Shown one piece after another: positions 17,701 to 24,561 of a DNA stretch of 46,581 nucleotides. Every line of letters starts with the position of its first letter. Within the stretch, counting starts at the first letter, position 1. A program made the position numbers and the translations under genes. The notes under the pieces are model-generated. The model ran no database searches. It had not been told where the DNA came from and saw only the letters and a list, made by a program, of their open reading frames with translations. Source of the DNA: an uncultured Acidimicrobiales bacterium (GTDB lineage: Bacteria > Actinomycetota > Acidimicrobiia > Acidimicrobiales > SHLQ01); contig CALHYX010000065.1 in NCBI GenBank assembly GCA_938041035.1, forward strand, positions 1-46,581, in the 5' to 3' direction.

Positions 17701-17970
17701 CAGGACGTCGCCGTCCGCGGTCTCGCCGAGGAAGGGCGTGTCGAAAACCGAAGCGACGAACCGCTCGTCCACCCGGTCCCGGGCGTCGAACACGGCGCCG
17801 CCGGGTTCGGTCGACGCAAAGTCGTCCGGGGCCAGAAGCAGGAAGGGAACGGCCAGAACGGCGGTAACGGCCAGGACCGCGAACGCGAGCCACGGGGTCC
17901 GCTGGCCCAGGTTGACAAAGATCGGGGACGGTGCGCCTCCACCCCCGGCTGTCGAGCCGAGTCGTCGCAT
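14755..17970 (-). CDS. MMPL/RND family lipid transporter
   Basis: A 1071-residue inner-membrane transporter with two copies of the MMPL/RND unit. Each has one leading TM helix, a large extracytoplasmic loop and a bundle of about five TM helices. FGVDYAFHSIGRYREE and GIGVDFALHYSSRFRQE are the paired TM4-type motifs with the proton-relay Asp-Tyr/Asp-Phe. The second loop carries DADGDGIPD near residue 637, which resembles a Ca2+-binding loop. A cytoplasmic tail of about 150 residues follows the last TM. The ATG shares its A with the TGA stop of the LuxD-like gene (TGATG), so translation is coupled. MMPL proteins export lipids and glycolipids. The cargo here is probably an acyl product of that neighbour (inference). 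Confidence 0.9.
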   Translation of the reverse strand: MRRLGSTAGGGGAPSPIFVNLGQRTPWLAFAVLAVTAVLAVPFLLLAPDDFASTEPGGAVFDARDRVDERFVASVFDTPFLGETADGDVLRAEPLRALLLAQDALRADPDVGPTLYAWYVPEAEVRATGVFSLADFVDLELRSMGVEGGLLTATDAQVKEAGAALIARHGVDSLVLGLSQQTSLDDRGRWTVPGLALRVLSDDDVLGFGNRSINLGADTAPEQYSRDLQTILRQAEGWEIYGVGIDVNLTSQEQGALAGPFIGLTVLVALLMLGIVFRSYWVVAVVSSIFLVLLIWLKGLSNLIGLQESTALSLIVPIAMISFGVDYAFHSIGRYREERTAGRPAAQAAMVGTAAVSGALMLAAVSDSAAFLANVTAGIASVVQFGIGAAIALVAAWLLLGIVTPYLVAWIEERVPEPGPGRWSTAGRCAGSLGAVLLATASVLLIVFVLPWAGVLLSAFTVLVTLVLPVLAQQARPGPRVGDQPASTPALRLAPALGAVVVRLTEWRVAVTGVALLATVVSVFFAVQVPTRFDVKDLFSADSDFVVALDMQDEHVGSLRGEVATIYIEGDLTDPVRLGQLRTRLDQLRASDATNLSRDADGVRLFGYGVLEVIDAAWASPSMRTLVRQQTGIALTDADGDGIPDTSEQIRNLLEVAAERGVPLGTDGTNRLAMTPDEVAVRVDLSETPHATTVIVGIAQSRDQQVIEQVRRDLSPITTAISEDFGGSFVQLTGSPVARAASLDATARALLISLPVALLACFAVAALFLRSVRFALVSIVPITMVVAGLYAFMERFGFAINLVTATIGAISIGIGVDFALHYSSRFRQELASSGRREDAVRAAAEGTGVALVASTMSSAAGFAILGLAPMPLFATYGLLTVVMVVGALAVTLTVLPSLLVLVTADASDPVVAASAAPPPEPKANGVAIPVRRRAALVASAFPDESAMAVKIASAVEVSDRLMNECSAALRVLDMASNPLDLCDGLEIMSPAIRQLHDISVWADESQEWAGVVLAPRATTLEQQAVLVRTLAGIDAVRVRTDGYIQSLRSLTNGEVAPTEQVVARLDGVRST

Positions 17971-18797
17971 CAGATTTGCAGCTCCATCGCAGGCGCACAC
18001 GCCTCGGCGACACATTCGGTGATCAGCCGCACGGCGAGCGCTGGGTGGCGGTGCAACTCATGCTGGTCGCACGCCAGGCTGCGCATCTTGATGCGGGGGT
18101 CGCTCGAGCCGACGGCGTCGAAGATCTCCGTCACCGTGGCGTGATCGATCCACGGGTCCCGGGTGCCGGGCAGCAAGGTCACGGAGGTGTCGAGCGCTTC
18201 GAGGTCGCGGCGCATGCTCTCCGGGGAGAGGATTCCAAGCTCGAGGCAATCGGCGATGAACGGCTCGGCCAGAATGTCGAAGCCGAGGACGCGCACGCGC
18301 GTCGGGACTTCGTCGTCGGGCACGGTGAACCAGTCACGATCGAGGACGGTGGTCAGGGTGGACCGAACGTCGACCACCGGGAGCAGGAACACCGATCGAG
18401 GCGGCTCCGCAATTTCGGCCAGCGCACGAGCGGCGGCGCGGGCGCTGAGGCTGACGGCCAGTACGACGTCGGGTCGATAGTGCTCGACGGCCGCTCGGCA
18501 GTCCTCGACGAGCGTCGAAAGCCGGAATTCACCGATGTCTCCGCTCCCGGCGCCCGTGCTGTCTCGCGGGTCGAGCAGCACGGCCTCAAAGCCTTCGGCC
18601 ACGACGAGGTCGGCCACCAGTTCGAGGGCTGATGCCGCAACGCCAAACGGGGGGAGAATCAGAACCGAACCGTTCGGGCTGCCCACTCCCCTTCTCTTGG
18701 CGACCACCTGGCCGGATCCAATCTCAAGGGTTTCATCGAGTCGAGTAATGAGTATCCCGTCGCGGGTTTCGGGACCAGATTGACCAAGGTTTCGCAT
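17970..18797 (-). CDS. LuxD-like acyl-ACP thioesterase/acyltransferase (alpha/beta hydrolase)
   Basis: A 275-residue alpha/beta hydrolase that matches my memory of Vibrio LuxD (myristoyl-ACP thioesterase) along most of its length. The nucleophile motif is AVSLSAR (S116), comparable to LuxD ASSLSAR (S114). The acid is D214 in GTRDPW (LuxD D211) and the base H246 in CDQHEL (LuxD H241). The middle segment VPDDEVPTRVRVLGF then IADCLELG aligns with the LuxD INELPDNLDFEGHKLG and ARDCLDFG region. LuxD releases fatty acid from acyl-ACP for the luciferase aldehyde pathway. No luxA, B, C or E genes occur here. Instead the gene is fused translationally to an MMPL exporter, suggesting it supplies or trims an acyl chain for an exported lipid. 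The start has no strong ribosome-binding site. Confidence 0.78.
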   Translation of the reverse strand: MRNLGQSGPETRDGILITRLDETLEIGSGQVVAKRRGVGSPNGSVLILPPFGVAASALELVADLVVAEGFEAVLLDPRDSTGAGSGDIGEFRLSTLVEDCRAAVEHYRPDVVLAVSLSARAAARALAEIAEPPRSVFLLPVVDVRSTLTTVLDRDWFTVPDDEVPTRVRVLGFDILAEPFIADCLELGILSPESMRRDLEALDTSVTLLPGTRDPWIDHATVTEIFDAVGSSDPRIKMRSLACDQHELHRHPALAVRLITECVAEACAPAMELQI

Positions 18798-18830
18798 GCT
18801 CGCATTGACGCATCGCGAACGTCGTTTCGT

Positions 18831-18956
18831 CTATGGGGAGTGCCCCCGACGCACGTGCCCGTCGACCACGGCCCACCCGAGCGCCTCGCACCACCATCGA
18901 CCCAGCCCAGCCGGGTCGCGAGCGGCGATCACGACCTGCTCCCACTCGAGACTCAT
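18831..18956 (-). pseudogene. truncated glyoxalase-like (VOC) N-terminal fragment, 41 codons
   Basis: Reading from the ATG at 18956, the product begins MSLEWEQVVIAARDPAGLGR and continues through WWCEALGW and then VVDGHVRRG before a TAG. This is the standard first strand and helix of actinobacterial glyoxalase-like VOC proteins, which normally run to about 120 residues. The rest is absent. TAGCGT 6 nt upstream gives it an intact leaderless promoter. It ends 33 nt before the LuxD-like gene, so this remnant probably still provides that operon's promoter and could serve as a leader ORF. Confidence 0.6.
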
Positions 18957-18962
18957 ACCGAA

Positions 18963-18968
18963 ACGCTA
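18963..18968 (-). promoter_or_regulatory. -10 hexamer TAGCGT before the VOC remnant
   Basis: The minus-strand TAGCGT ends 6 nt before the ATG of the truncated VOC reading frame. It is the nearest recognisable promoter for the LuxD-like/MMPL operon. Confidence 0.45.
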
Positions 18969-19004
18969 GCCCGGGCGAGGTCTCGCCGTTGTGGGTTTCC
19001 TTCG

Positions 19005-19832
19005 CTACCCGTTCCCGTCGGGCGTCAACAGGAACTGAAGTTCGAGCACCCCGAAATCGTCGACAGAAATGACCGGTCCACCGTCCGGAACGACAACGTC
19101 GAAGTCGGCGAAGGTGATCTCCGTCGTGCCGACCGCGATCACCACACCGTCGACGAGTTGGGCGTCCATGGCGAAGCTGACGGGGTTGGTCACGCCATGG
19201 ATCGTCATGTCGCCGGCCGCGGTGGCCGACACCGCGGCACCGGTCGCGGCGTCGTCGCCCAGTTCGATCGGGCTCGTCAGAACAAACGACGCCGACGGGA
19301 AGTCGCCGGTCTCGAGGGCTTCCTGCACGTTGTCGTCTCGCATCGAGCTGTTCGTGGTGATCGTCGTCATGTCGACGTCGAAGCTTGCGCTGACCACCGT
19401 CGAACCCTCGATAACCATCGAGCCGACAACATCGCCGGTGCGGCCCACCGCAGTGGTCGAGCCAATGCTGTTCAGTTCTTCCTCGATTCGGAAGCCGACG
19501 AAGGAACCGGTAGCGCTCTCGTAGTCGAAGTCACCGATCTCGGTGTCGACGGTCCACGTCCCATCGATCGTTCCCGCGTCCACAGCCTCGGTGTCGGAAA
19601 CCTCGTCCGTCGTCGTATCAACAGGGCTTTCGCTCCCGGACGTTTCCTCGGGACTCTCATTTGCTTCCTCGAGACTTTCGACCGCAGCCCCGAGACTGAC
19701 GTCGTCGGGGGCATCGTCGCGGAGAAACCACCAGAGGCCGATTCCACCGAGGAAAACGGCGAGGCCGAGTCCCCCGAGCATTGCCCTGACGGCCCGCCGG
19801 CGGCCAGGGTTTACGTTCGGTGATGTGTTCAT
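19005..19832 (-). CDS. membrane-anchored YceI family protein
   Basis: A 275-residue protein: a short cytoplasmic basic segment, one TM helix at about residues 17-37, an acidic Ser/Thr/Glu-rich linker to about residue 85, then a YceI lipocalin-like barrel outside the membrane. YceI landmarks are DGTWTVDTEIGDFDYESATGSFVGFR, GDFPSASFVLTSP and MTIHGVTNPVSFAMDAQ. YceI barrels bind polyisoprenoid lipids and quinones. AAGGAG lies upstream of the ATG. It is 12 nt after the DUF3500 gene and forms the last gene of the YHYH-DUF3500-YceI operon. An electron-carrier or quinone-shuttle role is inference. Confidence 0.9.
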   Translation of the reverse strand: MNTSPNVNPGRRRAVRAMLGGLGLAVFLGGIGLWWFLRDDAPDDVSLGAAVESLEEANESPEETSGSESPVDTTTDEVSDTEAVDAGTIDGTWTVDTEIGDFDYESATGSFVGFRIEEELNSIGSTTAVGRTGDVVGSMVIEGSTVVSASFDVDMTTITTNSSMRDDNVQEALETGDFPSASFVLTSPIELGDDAATGAAVSATAAGDMTIHGVTNPVSFAMDAQLVDGVVIAVGTTEITFADFDVVVPDGGPVISVDDFGVLELQFLLTPDGNG

Positions 19833-19844
19833 GGTTGCTCCTTG

Positions 19845-21017
19845 TCAGGCGGCGGTGCCGTAGTCGTCGGACTTGTCGCGAAATACCGAGTGCTGGTGAA
19901 TCTCACCGCTCCCGACGCCGCGCTCGTTGATGAATTCGATCCAGATCCCTGGTCCGTCGATGCGGGCGTATGCGTCCTGGGTGTCGATGTCGGTCGAGGT
20001 CGACCAGCTGATGTTCGTCGACGCGAGATCCGCCTCGAAGGACGCCATCATGCTGACGGCGACATCGGCACCGAAGTCCTCGACCCATTCGCTCACGGCG
20101 GCCAACACAGCCTCCTGGGTCGCCTCGGACGTTTCGCTGAGCAGTAGCCCTTCGGATTCGGGGAACGAGTCTGAACCCGGCCCGAGGAGGATTTCGGTCT
20201 GAGCAGAGCTGAGCTCGGCGGCGGCGAGTTGTTCGCCGTCGAGGGTGTCGAAGATGGCGAAGACTCGCTCTGACTTCGCGGCGAGCGGTGCCACGGTTTC
20301 GCCTTCGAACATGAACGACCTTGGCTCGACGCCGGTGAATGCCGGCGTGACCGTCGCGGCGCCATCGGCGAACGTGACGGTTCGGGCGTAGTGATGGCCA
20401 CCAAATTGCAGCGCCCAGGGTTCAGTCGTCGACGGCGTTCCGAAGAAGGCCATGTAGTAGCAGTCCGCGTCCCACACGTCGCCGTCACCTCCGCCCAACT
20501 CTTCGTCGGCAGCGATGATCTGGGTGTAGTTGGCGAGACCCTCGTCGCTCAGCACCGCGTCGACCACGGCCAACACTGCGGAGATCTGCTCGTCGGACAG
20601 GTCACCGTGGCGGATGCCGGCGCGACCCTGGCTGTCACACGCCGGCAGGTTCGACCACGAGGTCGTGATGGCGGGGTCGCCATAGTCGTAGGACAACGTG
20701 TCGACCTCGTCGTCCGCCAGTAGCCCGGTCAGCGAATCGGCTGCGGTGACGGCCGCCGAAACCATGTCGCCGTCACCCGAAGGCGATTCGTCTTCCGCGA
20801 TCTCGCTCGGTTCATCCGCGCCGGCATTTTCATCGGGCTCGACCGTCGACGCCTGGCCGGCGGCCGTTGGTTCCGGCTCGACCACATCGATCGCTCCGCT
20901 CGAGGTCGGCTCGGCGGCCGTGGCACCGGTCGCCAAGTCATCGGTGCCGGCGGAACAGGCTCCGAGCATGAGTGCGGCGACGAGCCCAAGGGCCATCAGA
21001 TGTTTGCGGGTTTGCAT
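19845..21017 (-). CDS. DUF3500 family lipoprotein
   Basis: A 390-residue secreted lipoprotein. The signal peptide ends with a lipobox at LMLGA-C (C21), followed by a Glu/Thr/Ala-rich linker of about 70 residues. The remainder looks like DUF3500: LSDEQISAVLAVVDAVLSDEG, FFGTPSTTEPWALQFGGHHYARTVTFADG and PAFTGVEP, ending in GEIHQHSVFRDKSDDYG. The conserved histidines (GGHH, HQH) could bind metal, but no function is established for the family. The start at 21017 fits the signal peptide and follows GGAG. It sits between the YHYH and YceI genes, with 47 nt and 12 nt spacing. Confidence 0.88.
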   Translation of the reverse strand: MQTRKHLMALGLVAALMLGACSAGTDDLATGATAAEPTSSGAIDVVEPEPTAAGQASTVEPDENAGADEPSEIAEDESPSGDGDMVSAAVTAADSLTGLLADDEVDTLSYDYGDPAITTSWSNLPACDSQGRAGIRHGDLSDEQISAVLAVVDAVLSDEGLANYTQIIAADEELGGGDGDVWDADCYYMAFFGTPSTTEPWALQFGGHHYARTVTFADGAATVTPAFTGVEPRSFMFEGETVAPLAAKSERVFAIFDTLDGEQLAAAELSSAQTEILLGPGSDSFPESEGLLLSETSEATQEAVLAAVSEWVEDFGADVAVSMMASFEADLASTNISWSTSTDIDTQDAYARIDGPGIWIEFINERGVGSGEIHQHSVFRDKSDDYGTAA

Positions 21018-21064
21018 TGCCGGTCTCCGGTTGTGGTCTCGAGTGGACGATGGGCACGGACAGG

Positions 21065-22270
21065 TCATGATCCGGGAGGGCCCGGGAGCACGGCTTCGAG
21101 CTCCTCGACCGGGATGCCCAGGACCTCGGCCGCAGCATCGAGATCGAACGGCGGGTCGCCCAACGCATCGGCGAGGGCGGCTTCGTCGATGCCGAGCTCG
21201 GCGGCGATAGTGGCGAAGTCGGGGAGCGTCGCGCCTCCGCCTCCTTCCCCTCCTCCTCCGCCTTGACCGCCACCACCGGGCAGGTCGCCGGCGAACTCTC
21301 CATTCAGGCATCGGGACACAAACGGGTAGGTGTCGGTGATGACGTAGAGGTACTCGCCGTCGATAGTGATGCCGTTACAGGCGTCGAGTTCTCCGAGCCC
21401 GTCGGTGAACACCCAGTCCGACGTGTACACCCCATCGGGAGTGGTGCCCTCGATTTCGACGGCCGGGTCGTCAGGTCCGGTGGCCACACAGTCCGTGCCG
21501 GATCGCAGGCCGCTTCGCAGTTCGTAGCCGGAGGTGTAAGCGCCGGACTTCGAATAGAACATCAAGAAGCCGTCGGCGGCGAACCCGACATGGACGAGAT
21601 CGTCCTCACTGTCATAGGCCTCGACCAGCATTTCTGAGATGCCGTGGTAGTGGTACTCCCCACCGGGCTGCACATGGGCGTTGTTGAAATCCAGCCCGAG
21701 GTTGTAGGTGTCCTGGAGCGCCTCGATGCGGTACTGCTCACCGCTTTGACAGGTGACCGACTCACCGGTCCCCGGCTCGAACTTCACCCCGTTCACCGCC
21801 ACACCCGCGGTGCGGGCATCGGTGCCCGACCCGACGAAGACGGGCGTGGTCGTGAACTCCCACGAAAGGTCCTGTGCCGTGATCTCGTTTGGGTTCCCAT
21901 CGTTGGGGAACTCGCCCGTCTCGTGATCGGGCAGAGCGTTGGAGGTGATGGTGCGCATCCCGTCCGCCACGGTGACCGAGACCATGGTGCCAAACTCCTC
22001 ATCGACCAGCTCATAGGAACCGAGATAGGTGCCGTCGGCCGATCCATCCTCGGGCGGCGGTGGGTCGGTCTCGGTTGTGGAGTTGGTGTCCGGTGTGGGT
22101 TCTTCGGTCGACCCGGCCGGGTCCCCGTCGCCGGCCGGCGCCACCGTTGCCACGGCACCGTCGTCAACCGGCGCGGTATCGGTGCCCCCATCGCCGCACG
22201 CCGATCCAAGCACGGCGAACACGGCGATAGGGGCGAATAGCCTGGACAAGATGCTGGTCGGGAAGCTCAT
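21065..22270 (-). CDS. YHYH domain lipoprotein
   Basis: A 401-residue lipoprotein. The signal peptide ends at lipobox VLGSA-C (C25), then an acidic Pro/Thr linker, then a YHYH domain with the eponymous motif in PGGEYHYHGISE near residue 206 and FAADGFLMFYSK after it. After a Gly-rich spacer the C-terminus has two similar short helical repeats (AELGIDEAALADAL and AEVLGIPVEELEAVL). YHYH domains are uncharacterised; the His/Tyr cluster suggests metal or haem contact (inference). It is the first gene of the operon. A shared regulatory box lies 18 nt upstream of the ATG, with GATGGT in the -10 position. Confidence 0.88.
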   Translation of the reverse strand: MSFPTSILSRLFAPIAVFAVLGSACGDGGTDTAPVDDGAVATVAPAGDGDPAGSTEEPTPDTNSTTETDPPPPEDGSADGTYLGSYELVDEEFGTMVSVTVADGMRTITSNALPDHETGEFPNDGNPNEITAQDLSWEFTTTPVFVGSGTDARTAGVAVNGVKFEPGTGESVTCQSGEQYRIEALQDTYNLGLDFNNAHVQPGGEYHYHGISEMLVEAYDSEDDLVHVGFAADGFLMFYSKSGAYTSGYELRSGLRSGTDCVATGPDDPAVEIEGTTPDGVYTSDWVFTDGLGELDACNGITIDGEYLYVITDTYPFVSRCLNGEFAGDLPGGGGQGGGGGEGGGGATLPDFATIAAELGIDEAALADALGDPPFDLDAAAEVLGIPVEELEAVLPGPPGS

Positions 22271-22287
22271 GGCATCACCATCACCAC

Positions 22288-22306
22288 CCCAGCTGGCAGT
22301 TTCCTG
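22288..22306 (-). promoter_or_regulatory. CAG-box copy 1, upstream of the YHYH operon
   Basis: Sense-strand sequence CAGGAAACTGCCAGCTGGG contains CAG twice exactly 11 bp apart, one helical turn, as expected for an OmpR/PhoB-type response regulator. It agrees with the box before the regulator gene at 16 of 19 positions. It lies 5 nt before the -10-like GATGGT at 22277-22282, which is itself 6 nt from the ATG. Confidence 0.62.
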
Positions 22307-22380
22307 GGAATCGCCGGAGAACATCTCGTGCCCGGTTCCGCATGCGGTGAACCAACGACAGAGGACTGGCAGGATCCTCA

Positions 22381-22399
22381 CAGGAAACACCCAGCTTGG
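22381..22399 (+). promoter_or_regulatory. CAG-box copy 2, upstream of the response regulator
   Basis: CAGGAAACACCCAGCTTGG lies 5 nt before the -10 hexamer TACGGT, occupying the -35 region as activator boxes do. A further CAGGAT starts exactly 11 bp upstream (22370), so three CAG units occur in 11-bp register. This suggests autoregulation of the two-component system. Confidence 0.62.
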
Positions 22400-22404
22400 C
22401 TCGG

Positions 22405-22410
22405 TACGGT
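22405..22410 (+). promoter_or_regulatory. -10 hexamer TACGGT of the two-component operon (leaderless)
   Basis: TACGGT ends 7 nt before the GTG start at 22418, implying a leaderless transcript. The CAG box immediately upstream replaces a recognisable -35. Confidence 0.5.
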
Positions 22411-22417
22411 GCACGAC

Positions 22418-23128
22418 GTGAGCACAGATTCGGACCCCAAACCGAGGATCCTCATCGTCGATGACGAGGCCGCGTTGTTGGATCTGCTTCGCGATGCGCT
22501 GCGCTTCGCGGGCTACGAGGTGGCTACAGCGATGACGGGTTTTGCTGCCCTCGATCAGGCCAAGACCGCCGCGTTCGACCTCGTGGTGCTCGACGTGAAC
22601 CTGCCCGACCTCGATGGCTTCGACGTCTGCCGGCGGATTCGGGCCGATGGCAACGACGTCCCCGTCGTGTTTCTCACTGCGCGAGACGATCAATCCGACG
22701 TGCACCAGGGTTTCACCCGCGGCGGCGACGACTACCTCACGAAGCCCTTCAGCCTCGAAGAGCTGGACCTACGCATCCGAGCGATCCTTCGGCGCCGATC
22801 GAGCAGCGGCAGCACCAACGGGCGGCTCGAGTGCGGACCGGTGGCGATGGACGACGGTGAGCATCGCGTGTGGGTGGGCGACAACGAGATCGAGTTGTCG
22901 CCGACCGAGTACCGACTGCTGCACTACCTGTTGCTCAACCAGGGCCAGGCGTTGTCGAAGTCACAGATCCTCGACCACGTGTGGCGCTACGACTTCGATG
23001 GCCGCGGGGCGGTCGTCGAAACCTACGTCAGTTACCTGCGGCGCAAGCTCGACCAGGGGTCAGAGTCGATGATCAAGACCGTCCGCGGGATCGGGTATGC
23101 CCTGCGCGCGCCGGAGCCTCCATCGTGA
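22418..23128 (+). CDS. OmpR/PhoB-type response regulator
   Basis: A 236-residue two-domain regulator. The receiver has the acidic pair D15-D16, the phospho-acceptor D59 in VVLDVNLPDLDGFDV and the switch Lys in LTKPFS. The C-terminal winged helix contains ELSPTEYRLLHYLLLNQGQALSK and VVETYVSYLRRKLDQG. I chose the GTG at 22418 because the receiver starts just after it and TACGGT is 7 nt upstream. A longer in-frame reading would run through the promoter and box. Its stop overlaps the kinase start (GTGA). It is the natural candidate to bind the three CAG boxes in this locus. Confidence 0.92.
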   Translation: MSTDSDPKPRILIVDDEAALLDLLRDALRFAGYEVATAMTGFAALDQAKTAAFDLVVLDVNLPDLDGFDVCRRIRADGNDVPVVFLTARDDQSDVHQGFTRGGDDYLTKPFSLEELDLRIRAILRRRSSSGSTNGRLECGPVAMDDGEHRVWVGDNEIELSPTEYRLLHYLLLNQGQALSKSQILDHVWRYDFDGRGAVVETYVSYLRRKLDQGSESMIKTVRGIGYALRAPEPPS

Positions 23129-24561
23129 CCATGCGCACCAAGCTGACGGCGATCCTCGCCGCCGTGTTCGCCGTTGGCGCAACGGTACTCAGCGTGGTGA
23201 CGGTCGTCGCTGTCGAATCCACCGTGATGGCCCAGGTCGATGACGGGTTGACGAACGTCATCACCAAACCTGCGCTGGTGGCGAACCGCCCGGGAATCGG
23301 GCCCGACGACCGGGTGCCGCCGGGTGCTCCACCTAGTCGGCCAACGCCGGACCCGGCGGGCTTTCGCCGGTATGCAGAGCTCCAGTTCGACGCGAGCGGA
23401 GACCTCCTGGCGTCGACAAGCTCGGGCTTTGTCGACGACCCCGACCCACTCCCCGACCTCGATCTCGGCCAGTTGCAGGCACTCGTCGGCGAGCTGACGA
23501 CCGTGCCGGACGCCCAGGGATCCGACGTGCGGGCAACGGCGGAGGTGACGCCGGATGGCGGGTTCTTCGTCATCGCCGAGCCGATAACCGAACAACAGGC
23601 GACGATCGCCCGGATTCGCCTGCTGGCGGCGCTCAGTAGCCTCGCCGTGGTTTCCGCAGCAGCGGTGGTGACCTGGCTGGTCATTCGCCGAGAGCTACGG
23701 CCGGTGGGCGAAATGATCGCCACCGCCAGTTCGATCGCCGCCGGCGACCTCACCCAGCGCATTGATCACCGGCAGTCACACACCGAACTCGGTCAGCTCG
23801 CGGACGCGCTCGATGACATGACGAACCAGCTCGACGTGGCGTTCGACAAGCAGCGGGAGAGCGAAGAACGGGTGCGCAACTTCGCGGCTGATGCATCCCA
23901 TGAGCTGCGGACGCCGCTGACGGTGATACTCGGCTATGCCGAGCTGTACCGCAAAGGGGGAATTCCGGCGGGCGAGCCGCTCGACCATGCCATCGCCACC
24001 ATCGAGTCCGAAGGCACGCGCATGCAACGGCTCACCGAGGATCTGCTGCTGCTCGCCCGGCTCGACCAGCAGGATCAGCTTGAAGCAGCCCCCGTCGACC
24101 TCGACGCAGTGCTTCGCGACACGGTCGACAACGCAGCGGCAATCGACCCCTCCACACCGTTCGACGTCGACTCGATCGGGTCGCTCACCGTTTCCGGCGA
24201 CGAGCGTCGGCTCCGCCAGGTGTTCGCCAACCTGGTGGCCAACGCCGTGCAACACACTCCAGCCGGAACGCCGGTGCGCGTCCGGCTATCCGCCGACGAT
24301 GGCGCCGCAATCGTCGAGGTGGCCGATGACGGTCCGGGCATCGACCCCGAGTTGCGCGGCCGTGCGTTCGACCGCTTCTCCCGGGGCGACCGGCGTCGCC
24401 GGGCGAACTCCGCCGAGGACACCGGTGGAACCGGGCTGGGGTTGTCGATCGTGGCGAGCATCGTTCATGCCCACGGCGGCGAAGTCGAAATCGTGGAGGA
24501 CGACCGTCCGGGAGCAACCGTGAGAATCACGCTGCCCCGCGAGGCGGTCGTACCGTCGTAG
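23125..24561 (+). CDS. sensor histidine kinase (HAMP, HisKA, HATPase)
   Basis: A 478-residue membrane kinase. TM1 covers about residues 8-30, followed by a Pro-rich extracytoplasmic sensor of about 130 residues, TM2 at about 166-187, HAMP and then the dimerisation helix with H259 in DASHELRTPLTVILGY. The ATPase domain has NLVANAVQHTPAG, ADDGPGI and GGTGLGLSIV. The sensor has no motif I can name. The GTG start overlaps the regulator's stop; an ATG two codons later is possible. Its 3' end overlaps the end of the convergent ferric-reductase gene by 35 bp. Confidence 0.92.
   Translation: MTMRTKLTAILAAVFAVGATVLSVVTVVAVESTVMAQVDDGLTNVITKPALVANRPGIGPDDRVPPGAPPSRPTPDPAGFRRYAELQFDASGDLLASTSSGFVDDPDPLPDLDLGQLQALVGELTTVPDAQGSDVRATAEVTPDGGFFVIAEPITEQQATIARIRLLAALSSLAVVSAAAVVTWLVIRRELRPVGEMIATASSIAAGDLTQRIDHRQSHTELGQLADALDDMTNQLDVAFDKQRESEERVRNFAADASHELRTPLTVILGYAELYRKGGIPAGEPLDHAIATIESEGTRMQRLTEDLLLLARLDQQDQLEAAPVDLDAVLRDTVDNAAAIDPSTPFDVDSIGSLTVSGDERRLRQVFANLVANAVQHTPAGTPVRVRLSADDGAAIVEVADDGPGIDPELRGRAFDRFSRGDRRRRANSAEDTGGTGLGLSIVASIVHAHGGEVEIVEDDRPGATVRITLPREAVVPS

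Noticed and set aside
22378..22399. Resemblance of TCACAGGAAACA to the lacZ leader of E. coli
   Set aside because: Probably chance: the start codon is 19 nt past the box, and the sequence recurs upstream of two other genes in a regulatory position.
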